Assembly: GCA_963809245.1 (NCBI GenBank)
Contig: CAWEIU010000008.1
Location: forward strand, 1-64,000
Reading direction: 5' to 3'
Length of the DNA: 64,000 nt
DNA from: Roseiarcus sp963809245
Lineage (GTDB): Bacteria > Pseudomonadota > Alphaproteobacteria > Rhizobiales > Beijerinckiaceae
In this document: piece by piece, positions 1-9,700 of the stretch
How positions within the stretch are numbered: the first letter of the stretch is position 1
Layout of the letters: each line of letters opens with the position of its first letter
Program-made: the position numbers and the translations under genes
Notes under the pieces: generated by a model
Told to the model about the DNA's origin: nothing
The model's input: the letters and a program-made list of their open reading frames with translations, nothing else
Database searches by the model: none

Positions 1-432
1 TCCTCGCATTCCGGACGGCGCAGCTTCATCACCGTCGCGGCGCGGAACATCCATCGCTCGGGGTGCAGCCTTCGTGACGTTCAGCTTCTCGCGGGGCATC
101 GGTCCATCGAGACGACTGAGCGCTACATCGACGGCGACACGTGCGCGCAGCGGCGGTTGGTGGGCTTCGTGTAGGCCTCATCGCTGTCCTCAATTGTAGG
201 CGAGGTCAGACCATACGCCGCGGCAACTCCGGCGGGGCATAAAAAAGATGGGACCGCGCCGATTGTCCGTTTGAGAATTGCGCGGGCTTCGCGGCGTTGG
301 GTGGCGCTCACCATACTCTTTGCGCGGGTTTGAAACACTCGAAACACGAAAACACAAAGCCCGCCGATACCCTGGCGGGCACGAAGAGTTGAACCTCCGC
401 GAGCGGGAATCGTTGTAATTTGAGACTGGCGC
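1..432. other. left-edge non-coding stretch
   Basis: I see no convincing gene here. The open frames on the minus strand are compositionally shuffled and resemble no family I know. The only structure I can support is the terminator-like hairpin at 359-380. The start of the window may cut an upstream gene, but no recognisable protein reads in from the edge. Confidence 0.4.
342..380 (-). terminator. terminator-like hairpin on the minus strand
   Basis: A 7-bp perfect stem, GCCCGCC / GGCGGGC (359-365 and 374-380), encloses an 8-nt loop. Read on the minus strand it is followed by TTTGTGTTTT, which fits a weak intrinsic terminator. There is no obvious minus-strand gene feeding it, so it may be left over from a rearrangement. 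Confidence 0.35.
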
Positions 433-1168
433 TTGGGAAGCAGAGATCCGATCCTTGAAACGGCGCTCCGTTTGATTTCTTTCGTCGTCTTTTCGGTGCT
501 TGTTTGCAGTCACGCAAACACGCAAACGCCCGGTCCGCAGGGGACCGACCCTCATATCTTAACGCTCGGCGCGGCTCGCAGCGGCGTCATAGAGTCGATC
601 CTTGTCCAAAACGGCGCACATGTAAAAGCAGGCCAGGTCCTCCTGCGACTGGACTGTGGACCCTTGGAAAAAGAAATCTCTTTCCGGGCGGCGGCCCTCG
701 CAGCCGCCGAAGCTTCCCTCGCGCGAGTTCGCGACGGTCCTCGGCCGGAGGAGATTGCCATCGCCGAAGCGGGGCTGGGCGTTGCGACAGCGCGCGCGGA
801 AGAGGCGCATGACTCTCTCCAGCGTGCGAATGGACTGCAACCCGGCGTAACGGTAACGCGCGTGCAATTGTTCACGGTTGAACACGATTCCCGCATCGCG
901 GACGCACAGCAGACAGACGCATCCAAGAAGCTGGCTTTGCTGAAAGCGGGTTCACGTATTGAGGACATCGACGAAGCGCGAGCCAAGCGCGACGCTGCCT
1001 TGGCTTTCCTTGAAGAAGGCAAAGCCGAATTCGATCAATGCACAATTCACTCGCCGGCCTCCGGCACCATTCATCATTCAGCTCGTGGCAACCACGGGCC
1101 AATTCGTTTCAACCTTCTTGCCGGCGCCCCTCGCCCAGCTAACGACTGACGGCGGCTCGCCTAAATAG
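433..1168 (+). pseudogene. HlyD/DevB-type membrane-fusion adaptor, frameshifted
   Basis: This is the N-terminal two-thirds of a periplasmic adaptor of the HlyD family, which bridges an inner-membrane ABC transporter to the outer membrane. A hydrophobic leader precedes a biotinyl-lipoyl half motif (SGVIESILVQNGAHVKAGQ), then a coiled-coil hairpin with two RxEDI/RPEEI-type repeats, then the second lipoyl half (CTIHSPASGTI). Near 1072 the reading frame shifts by one extra base: the expected continuation IQLVATTGQFVSTFLPAP reads in the next frame and stops at 1168, so the C-terminal barrel is absent. The start is uncertain: TTG at 433 or TTG near 472, which would give a signal-like leader. No partner transporter lies downstream, so the gene is probably a remnant of a larger export operon. 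Confidence 0.7.
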
Positions 1169-1269
1169 AGCGCCGTCGCGCGCAACGTCTCAAAGATTGG
1201 CGTGAGATCACCGGTTGACCTGCCGGACCATGCTTCGCGCCACGCACTCCACGTCAGTTGTGGGCGCAG

Positions 1270-1872
1270 TCATGCCCGCTCGAGGATTCTCGACTTTGCC
1301 GCAAGGTCTCCGCCCCTCCACACATACAACGCGAGCATTGGCTCGTCCTGGGTGCGGACCGCATGGGCTTCCCACGCCTGATGCACAATCGGCGCGCCCG
1401 GAAGCCGCAATATGAGGCCAGAGCCGCCCCTCTGCCAAAGCGCGGCACCGGCCAGCGGGACGTAGAGCTCCTCGGCCTCGTGCGCGTGAGCAGGATAGTC
1501 GATCCAGGGCCCGAGCAGCAAGAAGCCGCAGGCTATGCGCGTGCTCGGAATCGGCCCCCTGAGTCCGACCAACTCGGTCCAGCCGTAGCGCTCGAGGAAG
1601 GCGGCGCCGAAATCGTTCGCCGAATAGGTCTGTCGCCATTCGAGCGCAGGCGCGCCTGTGACCACACGATTTGCGAGGCCCTCGGTCGCCGGCGCGGCAA
1701 ATGTGGCGAGGGCGCTCAGCCATTGGCATACGGGCAGGCTCTTGGGCGTATTGGCTCGGCTGACGACCAGCCGCGGCCAGCCATCAAGGAACCGTACAGC
1801 GTCCGGGATCGGCTCGAGTTGGCGTCTGACCGCGTGCCCAAGCGAAATCGCTACGCTCTCCTCGCTAGACAT
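1270..1872 (-). CDS. DMSP lyase-like cupin protein (DddQ/DddL-type fold)
   Basis: A 200-residue single-domain cupin. The motif YPAHAHEAEELYVPLAG carries the His-x-His, Glu and Tyr pattern of the metal-binding cupin motif of dimethylsulfoniopropionate lyases, and VHQAWEAHAVRT supplies the second-motif histidine. Those enzymes split DMSP into dimethyl sulfide and acrylate using a bound metal. Size matches DddQ. I prefer the ATG at 1872; a GTG at 1887 would add five residues. Neighbours give no DMSP pathway (no acrylate genes or DMSP transporter), so the substrate is inference from family resemblance; another small cupin activity is possible. Confidence 0.62.
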   Translation of the reverse strand: MSSEESVAISLGHAVRRQLEPIPDAVRFLDGWPRLVVSRANTPKSLPVCQWLSALATFAAPATEGLANRVVTGAPALEWRQTYSANDFGAAFLERYGWTELVGLRGPIPSTRIACGFLLLGPWIDYPAHAHEAEELYVPLAGAALWQRGGSGLILRLPGAPIVHQAWEAHAVRTQDEPMLALYVWRGGDLAAKSRILERA

Positions 1873-2299
1873 TTGCGGCACCTCCACGGCCCCCTCGGCA
1901 TCGGAAACAGAGCGCGTTGAACCGCCGACCGGCCGTATCGGACCGCTCGATCGTCGCGGCGAGCGGTCCAGATTAACGCCCGGCGCCCAGACCCGCCATT
2001 GTCGCGAAGCCCGCCTCGCGGAAAGCGACGCGGTCAGGGCTCCGGAAATGACCAGGATAGATGACGCGCGCCTCGGCGTCGATCAAGCCGCCGGGCACGT
2101 GCGGCGGCGCCGGCGCGATTGGAGGACCTTGTCGTCTCGACGGACGCGAAGCCGCGATCGTCGGCAATAGCCGCAACGGAGTTGTCTGCGTCAATTGCCA
2201 CAGCATTCCCGTGCTTCGTCGCGGAGTCCGAGCGCCGATCGGCGAGGAACCAGGATCGCAAAAGCTTGATTTCGTTGGAATCACACTCAGTGACTGGGC
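1873..2299. other. stretch with no intact gene
   Basis: No complete gene. On the minus strand between about 1975 and 2260, two overlapping frames contain protein-like stretches (for example VPGGLIDAEARVIYPGHF), which suggests a decayed coding relic, but I cannot name a family. Confidence 0.35.
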
Positions 2300-2542
2300 G
2301 TCAACTTTCGAATCCGGATCACAGGCGGCGGGGCATCGCCGCTCTATTTACGCGCCCGGCCGAACTTCGGGAATATCGATATCGATGCGACAGATGTCGA
2401 CACGCAATACAATGTCGACAAAACGCTTTATCGTTCGATGTTCCTGGGAGATTTGGCGCAGGGCTATCCCGAAATCCCCTCAAATTCATACGACGTCGTG
2501 GTCTGCGAACAGGTGCTAGAGCATCATCTCGACCCCCCGTGA
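2300..2542 (+). pseudogene. class I SAM methyltransferase fragment
   Basis: One frame from about 2300 to the stop at 2542 reads as the central part of a Methyltransf_11-type protein, including NFGNIDIDATDVDTQYNVDK and SYDVVVCEQVLEH, the post-motif I acidic segment and the motif before the catalytic cleft. Both ends are missing. The 3' end runs directly into the rfbA-derived sequence: the last bases, catcatctcgacccccc, match the rfbA segment that encodes IISTP, so the fragment was truncated at a recombination junction near 2522. Confidence 0.6.
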
Positions 2543-3230
2543 CCTCCCCAAGTTCCAGCGCCTGCTCGGCGACGGCTCGCAATGGGGTCTGTCGCTCTCC
2601 TACGCCGAGCAGCCGCGGCCTGACGGGTTGGCCCAGGCTGACATCATCGGCGCCGATTTTGTGGCGGGCGGAGAATCCGCGCTCATCCTTGGCGACAACC
2701 TCTTCTACGGCCACGGCGTCTCCGACATGTTCCGCAGCGCGGGCGAGAAGAAGAGCGGCGCGACCGTCTTCGCCTATCATGTGCAGGATCCCGAGCGTTA
2801 CGGCGTGGTGGAGTTCGATGGCGAAGGCCGCGCTTTGTCGATCGAGGAAAAGCCGCGGAAGCCCCGATCGTCGTGGGCGGTCACGGGGCTCTATTTCTAT
2901 GATTCGAACGCGCCCGAGTTCGCCGCGTCCCTGAAGCCGTCTGCGCGCGGCGAATTGGAGATCACCGACCTCAACCGCCTCTATCTCGAGCGCGGCGAAC
3001 TCGCCGTCGAGAAGATGGGCCGCGGCTTCGCCTGGCTCGACACCGGCACCCCCGATTCCCTGCTCGAAGCTTCCGAGTTCGTTCGCACGCTCGAGAAGCG
3101 CCAGGGATTCCGTATCGCCTGCCTGGAAGAGATCGCCTTCAACCAGAAGTGGATTTCCGCCTCCGAGTTCGAGAGAGCGGCCGAGGCGCTCGCCAAGAGC
3201 GCCTACGGACAATACCTCAGGAGCCTGTGA
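2523..3230 (+). pseudogene. rfbA: 5'-truncated duplicate of rfbA (glucose-1-phosphate thymidylyltransferase)
   Basis: The reading frame from 2545 to 3230 is almost residue-for-residue the C-terminal four-fifths of RfbA, which makes dTDP-glucose from glucose-1-phosphate and dTTP. It begins at DLPKFQRLLGDG and ends at GQYLRSL. The N-terminal nucleotide-binding signature GGSGTRLHP present in the intact copy at 59033-59896 is missing, so this copy should be inactive. Apart from a few substitutions at its 5' end it is nearly identical at DNA level to the intact gene and lies in inverted orientation to it. Homology continues about 40 bases past the stop codon. This is a recent duplication or rearrangement scar. 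Confidence 0.9.
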
Positions 3231-3404
3231 AGCCGTGATGGCAAGGAACGCTCGGCCAACGAAAGCGAACACGTAGGCCCCTGCGTCCACGTAAAGTCGC
3301 TGTTCGCGGGATCGGCGGGAAGATGAGAGACAGCCACGCGAACGGGAGCCTCAGAGAGGGACAGCATTTTGCTCGATCGAATACGAACTCGAAGCGGTCA
3401 CCCT

Positions 3405-3485
3405 GCATTGCAGCTCGCCCCGGAACTTGCGCAGGCCCGCGACGAGATCAAGCGCCTCCTCGCGATCCGCGTAAGGCGCGGCTAA
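3405..3485 (+). pseudogene. fragment of the N-terminus of a GT2 protein like that at 56606-58945
   Basis: A short frame reads LAPELAQARDEIKRLLAIR before a stop at 3483-3485. It matches the N-terminal coiled coil of the glycosyltransferase that follows the intact rfbA (AAELAQARDEIKRLAAIR). The truncated rfbA and this fragment together therefore preserve the rfbA-then-glycosyltransferase order of the intact locus, so the duplicated unit was larger than rfbA alone. Confidence 0.55.
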
Positions 3486-3589
3486 ACTGACCAACCAGCT
3501 TGCGCCGACTCGGGCCTTTCTCTGAGTTGCGCCGCAGAATGGTCGAAGCGTTTGAAAAATAGCGAGTTCACGCCGTTCGGTTTCGGCTC

Positions 3590-3739
3590 CAGGTCGCGGC
3601 GCGTTCGGTGGCCGTCATCAGTTTGACGACGAACGACACCGACACGTCGAAATGCGCCGCGGCGGCGCGCCGCGAATGCCCCGCCTCGACCAAACGCGAC
3701 GACACGCTCACGCAGATCGAGCGAATAGGCCTTCCGCAT
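3590..3739 (-). pseudogene. IS630-family transposase N-terminal fragment
   Basis: MRKAYSLDLRERVV at the start, then, after a frame change, RLVEAGHSRRAAAAHFDVSVSFVVKLM, reproduce the N-terminal HTH of IS630 transposases. The DDE catalytic domain is absent. The fragment is frameshifted and truncated and cannot encode an active enzyme. Confidence 0.65.
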
Positions 3740-3900
3740 CGCGAATCGCCTATCCTGGGAAGTGAATTACGAACTTTGTCCGGTCGGAATCCCGGCGCGC
3801 GATTCAACGCCACGGTCCGGCGCTCTAGTCCGCGCAGCGCTTCGAGCGGCACGTCTTTGTTGTCCTTCACTATCTTCATCACGATATGCAACACCGCGAT

Positions 3901-4179
3901 CCGCCCCGCACGACCGGCGGCCGGCGTCAGACAGGCGTCGACGACGAGGCCATTGCGTTTCTCCATCGGCGCGCCGAGCGGGTCGAATAACAAGCCTGCA
4001 ACAACATTGTCCGTAGCAGCTTCTCCCGTGCGATCCGTCGAAGAGTAATCGCCGAAGAACTCGCTCGACAAAGCCGCCAGCGCTTCGTTCACGATCCTGC
4101 AGATCGTTCGCAGCGGATGGTCCCGGCCGACACGCGCTTCAAGGTCAACATGGCTGAACAGCGGCCCCGACCGCTCATC
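3901..4179 (-). pseudogene. IS5/IS1182-like transposase fragment with internal deletion
   Basis: An open frame contains the N-terminal motif of this transposase group (GPLFSHVDLEARV, DHPLRTICRIVNEALAAL) and then jumps to a later motif (MEKRNGLVVDACLTPA), skipping most of the catalytic domain. It is joined in frame to unrelated sequence and then to the IS630 fragment at 3590-3739. The stretch is nested insertion-sequence debris. Confidence 0.6.
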
Positions 4180-4469
4180 CCCGCCCCACCTTCGCCAGCT
4201 TCCGCATCGGCTCGGAACGACAGAATCACGTGTCAATTCTGCGGTCCAGCGACTTCTTCAACAGCCGCCAGATTTCCTTTGCGTCCCCGAGAAAATTTAT
4301 GTATCGAACGCGGCGTAAATCGAGCGAAATGCGCACTCGTTTCGGCTTCCTAGGGGGGGCTCTAGACAATGAACGAAAGGTCGATCGCGTTACCTGAGTC
4401 ACTGGACGCCGCCCGCAAAACATTTCTTCCGAATGCATTTTCGGCTGTATTTGATTTAGGGGCACAATA

Positions 4470-5412
4470 ATGATCCTCATCATTGGTGGCTCGGGTTTCC
4501 TCGGCCGTCATCTCCGCGATCTTCTGAGGTCGAAGGGCGAGGAGAGCGTTGTCGTCACTCGGAATATTGCTCGCGCAAAACAGGATTCCGCGCGCGGAGA
4601 GCAGTTCGTTTCCGCCGAAGACTTTGATGGGAAAATAGCTGAGGATATTGTTTCCGACGCTGGCGCTATCGTCTATCTCGCCACCGGTTCGAATCCGGGA
4701 ACCTACGCGGATAGGTCGTGGGTGGAAATACCGCGGGTCGTTGCCCCAATCTCCGAATTCATGCTCAAATTCGCTTCGATAAACCCTGGCGCCAAACGGA
4801 TATTCATTTCGTCAGGCGGGACGATTTACGGCAACCCAGGAAATCGGCGCGGTCGATGAGGAGCAACCTATGGCGCCGATTTCCTCTTATGGGCTCGGCA
4901 AGCAAATGGTCGAACAGGCGGTGCAGTTCGCCGGCCGGGCCTATGGGATGAGGTACAATATTCTTCGCGTTTCGAATCCGATCGGTCGTCATCATCGAAA
5001 CGCGTCGCAAGGAGTTGTGCCGGCTGCAATCCGGAGCCTGTTAGCAGGGGACGAGTTCCCTATGTTCGGCAACGGGTCTTCAGTGCGGGACTACATTGAT
5101 GCCGATGATGTTGCGGAGGCGATCTGGGATGCCTGTCGCGACACGCAATTCAATGATCGAATATGGAACGTTGGTTCCGGTGTCGGCCGTTCCCTTGCGG
5201 AAATTCTGAAGCTGGTGGAGGACGCCGCCGAGCGAAAGCTCAAGGTTCGCCAGTTGCCGAGTCGTAATGTGGACGTCAAGAGCATAGTGCTAAATTGTCA
5301 ACGTGTCGTGGCGGACATCGGCTGGTTACCAAGACGGGATATCGCACATACGATCGCGGATGTTTGGAAAGCCCATTCCAAACTCGCGTGCAGCCCTGCG
5401 CTTGTTGATTAG
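4470..5412 (+). pseudogene. NAD-dependent sugar-nucleotide epimerase/dehydratase, split by a frameshift
   Basis: This is an extended short-chain dehydrogenase of the kind that epimerises or dehydrates UDP- or dTDP-sugars. The first frame (4470-4859) has the Rossmann motif GGSGFLGRH and the catalytic Ser/Thr region FISSGGTIYGNP. The second frame (4870-5412) has the catalytic Tyr-x3-Lys (YGLGK) and the C-terminal substrate lobe. The frames differ by one extra base near 4842: dropping one g in the gga codon gives a continuous NPEIGAVDEEQPMAPISSYGLGK. Without that base the protein would be about 313 residues, normal for the family. It is either a young pseudogene or an intact gene with a sequence error. 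Which sugar it acts on cannot be told. Confidence 0.8.
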
Positions 5413-5466
5413 CCGCATCGCGCATCTCCGGGGTTTGATGCGCATTTGCGCAAGAAGAGCGAACTT

Positions 5467-6591
5467 ATGCTGAAGACGTCCGAGGTTTTGCTATCTCAAG
5501 TTGTAAATCCGAGCGCTGCTGAGCTTTCGATCGTAGTGCCGACCTTCAACGAGAGTGCGAATGTTGCAGAAGTCGTTCGCAGACTGGACGCAGCGCTAGC
5601 GGGTATCGCTTGGGAAGTGATTTTCGTCGACGACGACAGCCCCGATGGGACTGCGGGAGTCGCGAAGGATTTGGCGCGCAGTGACGTGCGCGTCCGCTGT
5701 CTACGTCGGATTGGGCGACGAGGCCTTTCCGGAGCGTGCGTTGAGGGGGTGCTTTCGAGTGCCGCGCCGACGGTGGCGGTCATGGACGCCGACCTGCAGC
5801 ACGACGAGACCATTCTGCCGCGAATGTACGCCGCAATTCATGACGGCGCGGACCTAGTGATCGGAAGCCGCTATACGGCAAACCGCGCGACGGAGGGTCT
5901 TTCAAGCCTCCGCCAATGGGGTTCCAACTTGGCGACGAATCTCGCCAAGCGCCTGCTGAATGTCTCCGTTTCCGACCCTATGAGCGGATTTTTCATGATC
6001 CGCCGGGAAAAGGTTGAGGAGATCACGAGCCGGCTGGCAGCAGAGGGATTCAAATTGCTGCTCGACATCATTGCGTCGACGCCGACCCCGCTTCGTGTCG
6101 TCGAGATTCCCTTTACGTTCCGCAAACGACTGGCGGGCGAGTCCAAGCTCGATACGCTTGTAACCGCCGAATATCTCGGGCTGCTTGTTTCGAAAATCTC
6201 CGGTGGAGTTCTGCCGATCCGTTTCCTGATGTTCGCCGTCATCGGAGCGACAGGAATCGCGGTCCATCTCTCAGCGCTTAAAATGGCCACCGGTCTGTTC
6301 CATTTGTCGTTCCCAGTCGGCCAGTTAGCGGCGACAATAGTCTCGATGACGTGGAATTTTGCGCTTAATAACCAACTAACCTATCGGGACAGGCGTTTAA
6401 AAGGTATGACGTTCTTATATGGACTTATTACGTTTTACCTCGTTTGTAGTCTCGGGACCTTCGCCAATGTCGGCGCGGCGAGCTGGCTCTATCAATTCAA
6501 CTCCAGCCTTATGCTTGCTGGCTTTGCCGGTGCAATTCTCAGCTCGGTTTTCAACTATGCCGCGTCGTCCGTTTTAACATGGCGGAAGTAA
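5467..6591 (+). CDS. polyprenyl-phosphate glycosyltransferase (GT2) fused to GtrA-like membrane domain
   Basis: A DPM1-like GT2 domain (residues about 20-240) with LSIVVPTFNESANV and the DxD-type motif MDADLQHDE loads a sugar onto a polyprenyl phosphate at the cytoplasmic face of the inner membrane. It is followed by a GtrA-like domain with four predicted membrane segments (about 245-370), thought to help move the lipid-linked sugar across the membrane. The 374-aa length fits such fusions. I chose ATG 5467, which has a purine-rich AAGAAGAG upstream; a TTG at 5446 is in frame. It would supply a lipid-linked donor to a GT-C enzyme, and one (broken here) lies at 11147-12901. Confidence 0.85.
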   Translation: MLKTSEVLLSQVVNPSAAELSIVVPTFNESANVAEVVRRLDAALAGIAWEVIFVDDDSPDGTAGVAKDLARSDVRVRCLRRIGRRGLSGACVEGVLSSAAPTVAVMDADLQHDETILPRMYAAIHDGADLVIGSRYTANRATEGLSSLRQWGSNLATNLAKRLLNVSVSDPMSGFFMIRREKVEEITSRLAAEGFKLLLDIIASTPTPLRVVEIPFTFRKRLAGESKLDTLVTAEYLGLLVSKISGGVLPIRFLMFAVIGATGIAVHLSALKMATGLFHLSFPVGQLAATIVSMTWNFALNNQLTYRDRRLKGMTFLYGLITFYLVCSLGTFANVGAASWLYQFNSSLMLAGFAGAILSSVFNYAASSVLTWRK

Positions 6592-6703
6592 CGCGTTCGG
6601 TGGGACTCGGCGGGAGCTTATACTCGCACTGTTACCACCATATCGCGGTCGATGTTTTAGTTGGTAACGTATCGCCTTGGCGGACTTGGCTCAGAGGAAG
6701 TGT

Positions 6704-9700
6704 ATGAATCGCTCAGTATTCAAATTTCCGTCCCCTGCTCAGCCAATGCAATTCGACGGAGAGAGATACACATCGGGGATCGAGGGGCCGATCCAGCGTG
6801 AACATTACCATCGGTATCTCTTCGCATTGCGTTACTGTGAAGATAAACACGTGTTGGACGTGGCTAGCGGGGAAGGTTACGGAAGCTCCCTGCTGGGGCA
6901 GGTTGCGCGCAGCGTAACCGGCGTCGACATCGACCCGAAGACGGTCGACTTCGCAAACAAGAACTACATGTCCGAGAGGGTCAGCTTTCGGCGAGGTGAC
7001 GCAGCCAAGCTCCCGATCGAAGACCAGTCAGTCGACGTTGTCGTCAGTTTCGAGACAATAGAACATTTCGCCAACCAGACTGATTTCGTTATGGAGATCG
7101 ACCGCGTTCTTCGGCCGGGCGGTCTCGTGATCATGTCGTCTCCTAATCGAGAAATCTATTCGGAACTCAACAATTATCAGAATCCTTTTCATGTTCATGA
7201 ATTGAACCGACAGGAATTCGTCGACCTTCTCGGCCCCTGTTTTCCACATATTCGGATGCTTGAGCAGGGCGCTGTTGTCGGCTCCCTGATCCTGCCGCTG
7301 CCCGGAGAGCAATCCGACAATGTTGAAGGGTTTACGACCCGTGACGGCCAGTTGTACGAACGGCTGACTGGCCTCCCCGGCGCTCCCTATTTCATTGCGA
7401 TTGCGGCGCGTTCCCCAATTCCTGCGCCGCATCAAAGCGTTTTGCACGCCGATTTTTTCCACGAGCAGATTGAAAGGCGGTTCATCGAGATCGAAAATGG
7501 TCGCGAGGAACAGGCTGTCGCACATTCACAGCGCGCCCAGCAGAAGGCCGCGGAAGAAGCCTCGTTGCGGGAGGAAATGACCGCGAGACATGCTGAACAA
7601 ATCGCTCAGACGCAGGCGGCGTTGCACGCCCACTATGCGCAGCAGGGCGCCCAAGTCGAAGCATCATTGCGGGAGGAAATTGCAGCGCAGCACGCGGTTA
7701 TTTCAAAAGTGCAAGAGCAGTTGCTCCGACGGCTGGCCTCGACTCGGACGGCGCTCGAGGCGAAACTTCCGCGAGAGTTGCGCGGCATCGCCCGCTTTAT
7801 CCATAAGCAAACTCGGCGCCTCGTCCGCGAATACCGGGCCCTTGCGTCCTCGCCTATTTTCGATCGCGACTGGTACCTGGAGAACAATCCCGACGTCGCA
7901 GCGGCGGGTTATAATCCTGTACTGCACTATTTGCTTCATGGCGCGACGGAAGAACGGCAACCCGGTCCGCTTTTCGATTCGCGGCGCTATACCCTTGTCA
8001 ACCCGGATGTTGCGGCGGCGCAAATGAACCCGCTGCTCCATTTTATCAGATGTGGCGCTTACGAGGGGCGGCCGTTGGGACAGGAAGCCCCGCCGCCGCC
8101 TTTGACCCCCTCAATGGCATCAACGTCTCCGGTCGATCGCGACTGGTATCTGGAAAACAATCCTGACGTCGCAGCGGCAGGTTACGATCCTCTAGTGCAT
8201 TATGCGCTCCATGGAGCGGCGGAGGGGCGGCGACCCGGTCCGCTTTTCAACGCGTCGGAACATTCCCTCGTCAGCTCGGACGTTGCGACGCCTCAATTGA
8301 ACCCGCTGCACCCGCCAACCGCGCCGGCTGAGACTGCCGCGATCGAGGAGGCAGAGCCGAGCTCTCGGACCTGCGCCCTGAGTCTGTCGCGGGCCGTTGG
8401 CGCGGCACGCCGTTGGCTCCCGTCATTCGAGATGCGGAACCCAAGCTTCGATGCGGCCTTCTTGGCGCCATTGTATGCGGCGGCCGGGCGGTCAGGCGAT
8501 CCGTTGAGCGTCTGGCGCAATTTGTCATCAATGGGAGCGATTCCACCAACCAATCGCGAAGCTGCTGAGGCAATGGCCGCAGCTGTGAGGCGGAGCTCAC
8601 TCTTCGACGCTCAATTTTATGGCGCCCGTCTACCGAAAGGTGTGGATCCGGCTCTACATTACGTCGTTATCGGTGAGATTCTGGAGTGGGCGCCTTCGGA
8701 ACTCTTCGATCCGCAATTCTATTTGGCGCGGAACCCAGATGTCAAAGCCGCGAACGTCAGCCCGCTTATGCATTTCCAAGAGCATGGCAAGGCGGAAGGG
8801 CGCAGAGGCGTCCCGTTCGCCCAGCGTTTGACCTTTGCGCCGCTCGGAGACGAGCGACAGCCGATCCTCGTCATATGCCACGAAGCGTCGCGAACGGGCG
8901 CGCCGATTCTCGGCTGGAATCTCATTCGCGATTTGCGGAAGAAGGGCCCGATCGTCACGCTTCTCATGCGCGGAGGCGCCCTCGAAGAGGACTTCGCAGC
9001 CGCGAGCGATGTGATTGTCGGTCCGCTGAAGAACGAGGAATGGCATCCCATCGAGTTCGCGTTCATCGCGGAGCGTCTCGTTCAAACCTATAAGCCTCTC
9101 TATGCTGTCGCTAACAGCATCGTAACAAGCCCGATGGTTCAGCCGCTCGGCGCCCTCGGTGTTGCCGACTGTCGCGCTCGTGCACGAGTTTGCTTCTTAT
9201 ACGCGTCCCCTTGGCTGGATGCGCCCGACCTTAGATTGGGCGACCCATATCGTCTTTCCCGCGCAAGTCGTGGCGGATTCGTCCTTTGAAAGTTTCCCGG
9301 CGTTGGAGCAGCGCCGCGGCATTCACATCCTTGCGCAGGGACGCCAACTCCTGCCGGCCCCAAGGTCTGAAGCCATCAAGGAAGACCTCGATATCGGCGC
9401 CGTCATGCGATCGGCGGATGAGAAAGACACGTTCATCGTCCTCGGCGCGGGCTTTATTCATATCCGTAAGGGAGTCGACATTTTCTTGTCGGTCGCCGCG
9501 GCGGCGCGGCGACTCGCCTCCAACGTTCGCTTCAAGTTCATTTGGGTCGGAGATGGCTACAAGCCGGAGGAAGACGCAAATTATTCGGTCTATCTTCGCG
9601 AGCAGATCAACAAGTCGGATCTGAAAGATGTCGTTGTTTTCCTCGAACCCGTCGCCGATTTCGAGCCAGCCTATCGCGCCGCCGACGTCTTCCTGATGTC

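Noticed and set aside
381..450. A possible tRNA 3' end (TGGCGGGC then a weak T-arm-like GTTGAACC).
   Set aside because: The T stem has a mismatch, and no D or anticodon arm follows. The GC stem is better explained by the hairpin at 359-380.
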